This document shows positions 62,857-64,000 of a DNA stretch of 64,000 nucleotides, in pieces (the stretch's first letter is position 1; the number at the start of each line of letters is the position of its first letter). Source of the DNA: CADCVT01 sp036389485 (GTDB lineage Bacteria; Actinomycetota; Thermoleophilia; Solirubrobacterales; Solirubrobacteraceae); contig DASVPR010000023.1 of assembly GCA_036389485.1 (NCBI GenBank), positions 1 to 64,000 on the forward strand, in the 5' to 3' direction. A program made the translations under genes and the position numbers. Below the pieces are notes generated by a model, which saw only the letters and a list, made by a program, of their open reading frames with translations, did no database searches and had not been told where the DNA came from.

Positions 62857-62862
62857 TACCCT
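62857..62862 (+). promoter_or_regulatory. -10 element of GT2 gene
   Basis: TACCCT 7 bp upstream of the GTG at 62870, the leaderless spacing found elsewhere; it suggests an independent start although the upstream methyltransferase gene ends only 26 bp before. Confidence 0.4.
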
Positions 62863-62869
62863 CCACGCC

Positions 62870-63880
62870 GTGCGCATCTCGGTCGCGATGGCGACACACG
62901 ACGCCGAGCCGTTCCTCCGGCCGCTGCTGGAGAGCCTGGCGGCGCAGTCGAGGCTCCCGGACGAGCTGGTCGTCTGCGACGACGCCTCCTCGGACGGCGG
63001 GCCGCAGGTCGCGGAGGAGTTCGCGGCGAGCGCGCCGTTCCCCGTGCGCGTGCACCGCTGCGAGCGCTGGCGCGGCCACGTGGCGGCCTTCCTCGACGCC
63101 GCGCGGCGCTGCACCGGCGACGCGATCGCGTTCTGCGACGCCGACGACGTGTGGCGCCCCGACAAGCTCGCGGTGTGCGGGGAGGCGCTGGAGCGGACGG
63201 GCGCGATCCTCGCCCTGCACACCACCGCCGTGGTCGACGCCGGCCTGGCCGACCAGGGCCGGCGGTGGCCCGCGATCCGCGCGACCGAGCTGGTCCCGCC
63301 GCTCGGTCTCACCGGCCTGGACATCGACGCGCCCGGCATGGCGATGCTCTTCCGGCGCGAGCTGCTCGAGGTCGCGCCCTTCGACGACCGGCCGCCGTCG
63401 CGGTACGGCAACGGCCGGCTCATGCTCCACGACGAGTGGGTCTTCTTCCTCGCCGGCGTGCTCGGCCCGATCCAGCTGATCGACGAGCCGCTGCTGCTGT
63501 ACCGCCAGCACGGGTCCAACGACTCGGGCGGCTGGGTCGAGCGGCGCAGGGAGCGGACGCTGCGGCCCGCGACCGACGACTACCGCAACGCCGCGGAGCA
63601 CACGCGTGCGTGCGCCGCCTACCTCGAGCGGGCAGCGCGCGCGAACCCCGGCGCGGCGGAGCGGCTGCTCGCCGGCGCGCGCGCGTTCGCCGAGACCGCC
63701 GAGAGCTGGGAGCTGCGCGAGCGGCTCTACGCCGCGCCCGACCGCCGCAGCCGCGCGCGGGTCCTGCGGCGCCTGCTCGCCGCGCGGGCCTACCGCGACC
63801 GCAGGACCGGCGGCTTCGGCCGCGTCGCGCTCGGCAAGGACCTGGCCGGCGTGGCGCTGCGCGTGGGGGGCCGGCGGTGA
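62870..63880 (+). CDS. Family 2 glycosyltransferase
   Basis: A 336-residue GT-A enzyme. ISVAMATHDAEPFLRPLLESLAAQSRLPDELVVCDDASSDGG, DAIAFCDADDVWRPDKL (DxD) and LHDEWVFFLAGVLGPIQLIDEPLLLYRQHGSNDSG form the WcaA/rhamnosyl-type GT2 pattern. The C-terminal 90 residues are helical. Start GTG at 62870. Its stop overlaps the next gene (GTGA). Confidence 0.92.
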   Translation: MRISVAMATHDAEPFLRPLLESLAAQSRLPDELVVCDDASSDGGPQVAEEFAASAPFPVRVHRCERWRGHVAAFLDAARRCTGDAIAFCDADDVWRPDKLAVCGEALERTGAILALHTTAVVDAGLADQGRRWPAIRATELVPPLGLTGLDIDAPGMAMLFRRELLEVAPFDDRPPSRYGNGRLMLHDEWVFFLAGVLGPIQLIDEPLLLYRQHGSNDSGGWVERRRERTLRPATDDYRNAAEHTRACAAYLERAARANPGAAERLLAGARAFAETAESWELRERLYAAPDRRSRARVLRRLLAARAYRDRRTGGFGRVALGKDLAGVALRVGGRR

Positions 63881-64000
63881 CCGCGACGGTCTACGCCGAG
63901 CGCGTCGAGTCGCACGGGCTCGGCGGCAGCCACCACCACATCCTCGCCGAGGTGCCCGCGGGCGCGCGGGTGCTCGACCTCGGCTGCGCCTCCGGCTACC
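63877..64000 (+). CDS. SAM-dependent methyltransferase, N-terminal part (truncated by window)
   Basis: The first 41 residues only: a short N-terminus with a His run (GSHHHILAEVP) followed by motif I ARVLDLGCASGY. That is enough to recognise a class I methyltransferase, probably acting on a sugar in the polysaccharide locus. GTG at 63877 overlaps the upstream TGA. The remainder lies outside the window. Confidence 0.7.
   Translation, partial: MTATVYAERVESHGLGGSHHHILAEVPAGARVLDLGCASGY

Overview
The window is very GC-rich, densely packed bacterial DNA. Many starts are GTG or TTG, and many genes share only 1-4 bp with their neighbours. The gene families point to the high-GC Actinomycetota: a CitA-type citrate synthase, an Nei2-like glycosylase, an F420/PPOX-type split-barrel protein, a giant Lhr helicase, CIRCE-controlled groES-groEL and DrrA-type ABC transporters. 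The overall style is compatible with the Thermoleophilia/Solirubrobacterales. That placement is inference, because there is no rRNA gene here to confirm it. I found no tRNA, rRNA, CRISPR array, transposase or prophage.

Layout. 1-13.9 kb: mixed housekeeping genes (ferredoxin, molybdopterin oxidoreductase, ECF sigma factor, RHH-GAF protein, amidase, MFS carrier, citrate synthase, a MarR regulator divergent from a three-gene DrrA/B-type ABC exporter, a secreted PKD-repeat protein, MOSC and PPOX proteins). 13.9-20.5 kb: two secreted proteins, groES-groEL with two CIRCE operators bracketing its promoter, a secreted metallophosphoesterase and a methyltransferase. 20.5-28.6 kb: small regulators, including a mirrored convergent pair of XRE repressors sharing an 11-bp element, then ASCH, NUDIX and Crp/Fnr genes, an ECF sigma factor coupled to a membrane DUF4349 protein, an Nei glycosylase with a GDPD phosphodiesterase, and an MBL hydrolase. 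28.6-36.9 kb: a probable lasso-peptide gene cluster. It holds an HPrK-like kinase, then (after two opposite-strand genes) a PqqD-type recognition element, a B2 leader peptidase, an Asn-synthetase-like cyclase, a 53-residue precursor, a PqqD-TylF methyltransferase fusion and a glycosyltransferase. No dedicated ABC exporter is present. 36.9-48.1 kb: acetyltransferase, FAD oxidase, EamA carrier, NUDIX, YihY/BrkB protein, a secreted glucose-dehydrogenase-like PKD protein and a 1497-aa Lhr helicase carrying an in-frame palindromic insert. 48.1-64 kb: a surface-polysaccharide locus with a polyprenyl-phosphate sugar transferase, two O-antigen-ligase-like proteins, a Wzz-like/multispan fusion with a paralogue, five glycosyltransferases and two methyltransferases.

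Two architectural themes run through the window. First, convergent genes repeatedly end on one shared CTAG, which reads TAG on both strands. Second, many first genes have a TANNNT hexamer 6-8 bp before the start codon, which predicts leaderless mRNAs. In divergent pairs the two hexamers overlap within a TA...TA core. Start codons were chosen from these rules, from GTGA/ATGA coupling and from family N-termini. The best candidate for an undescribed system is the lasso-peptide cluster, whose 53-codon precursor gene is easily missed.
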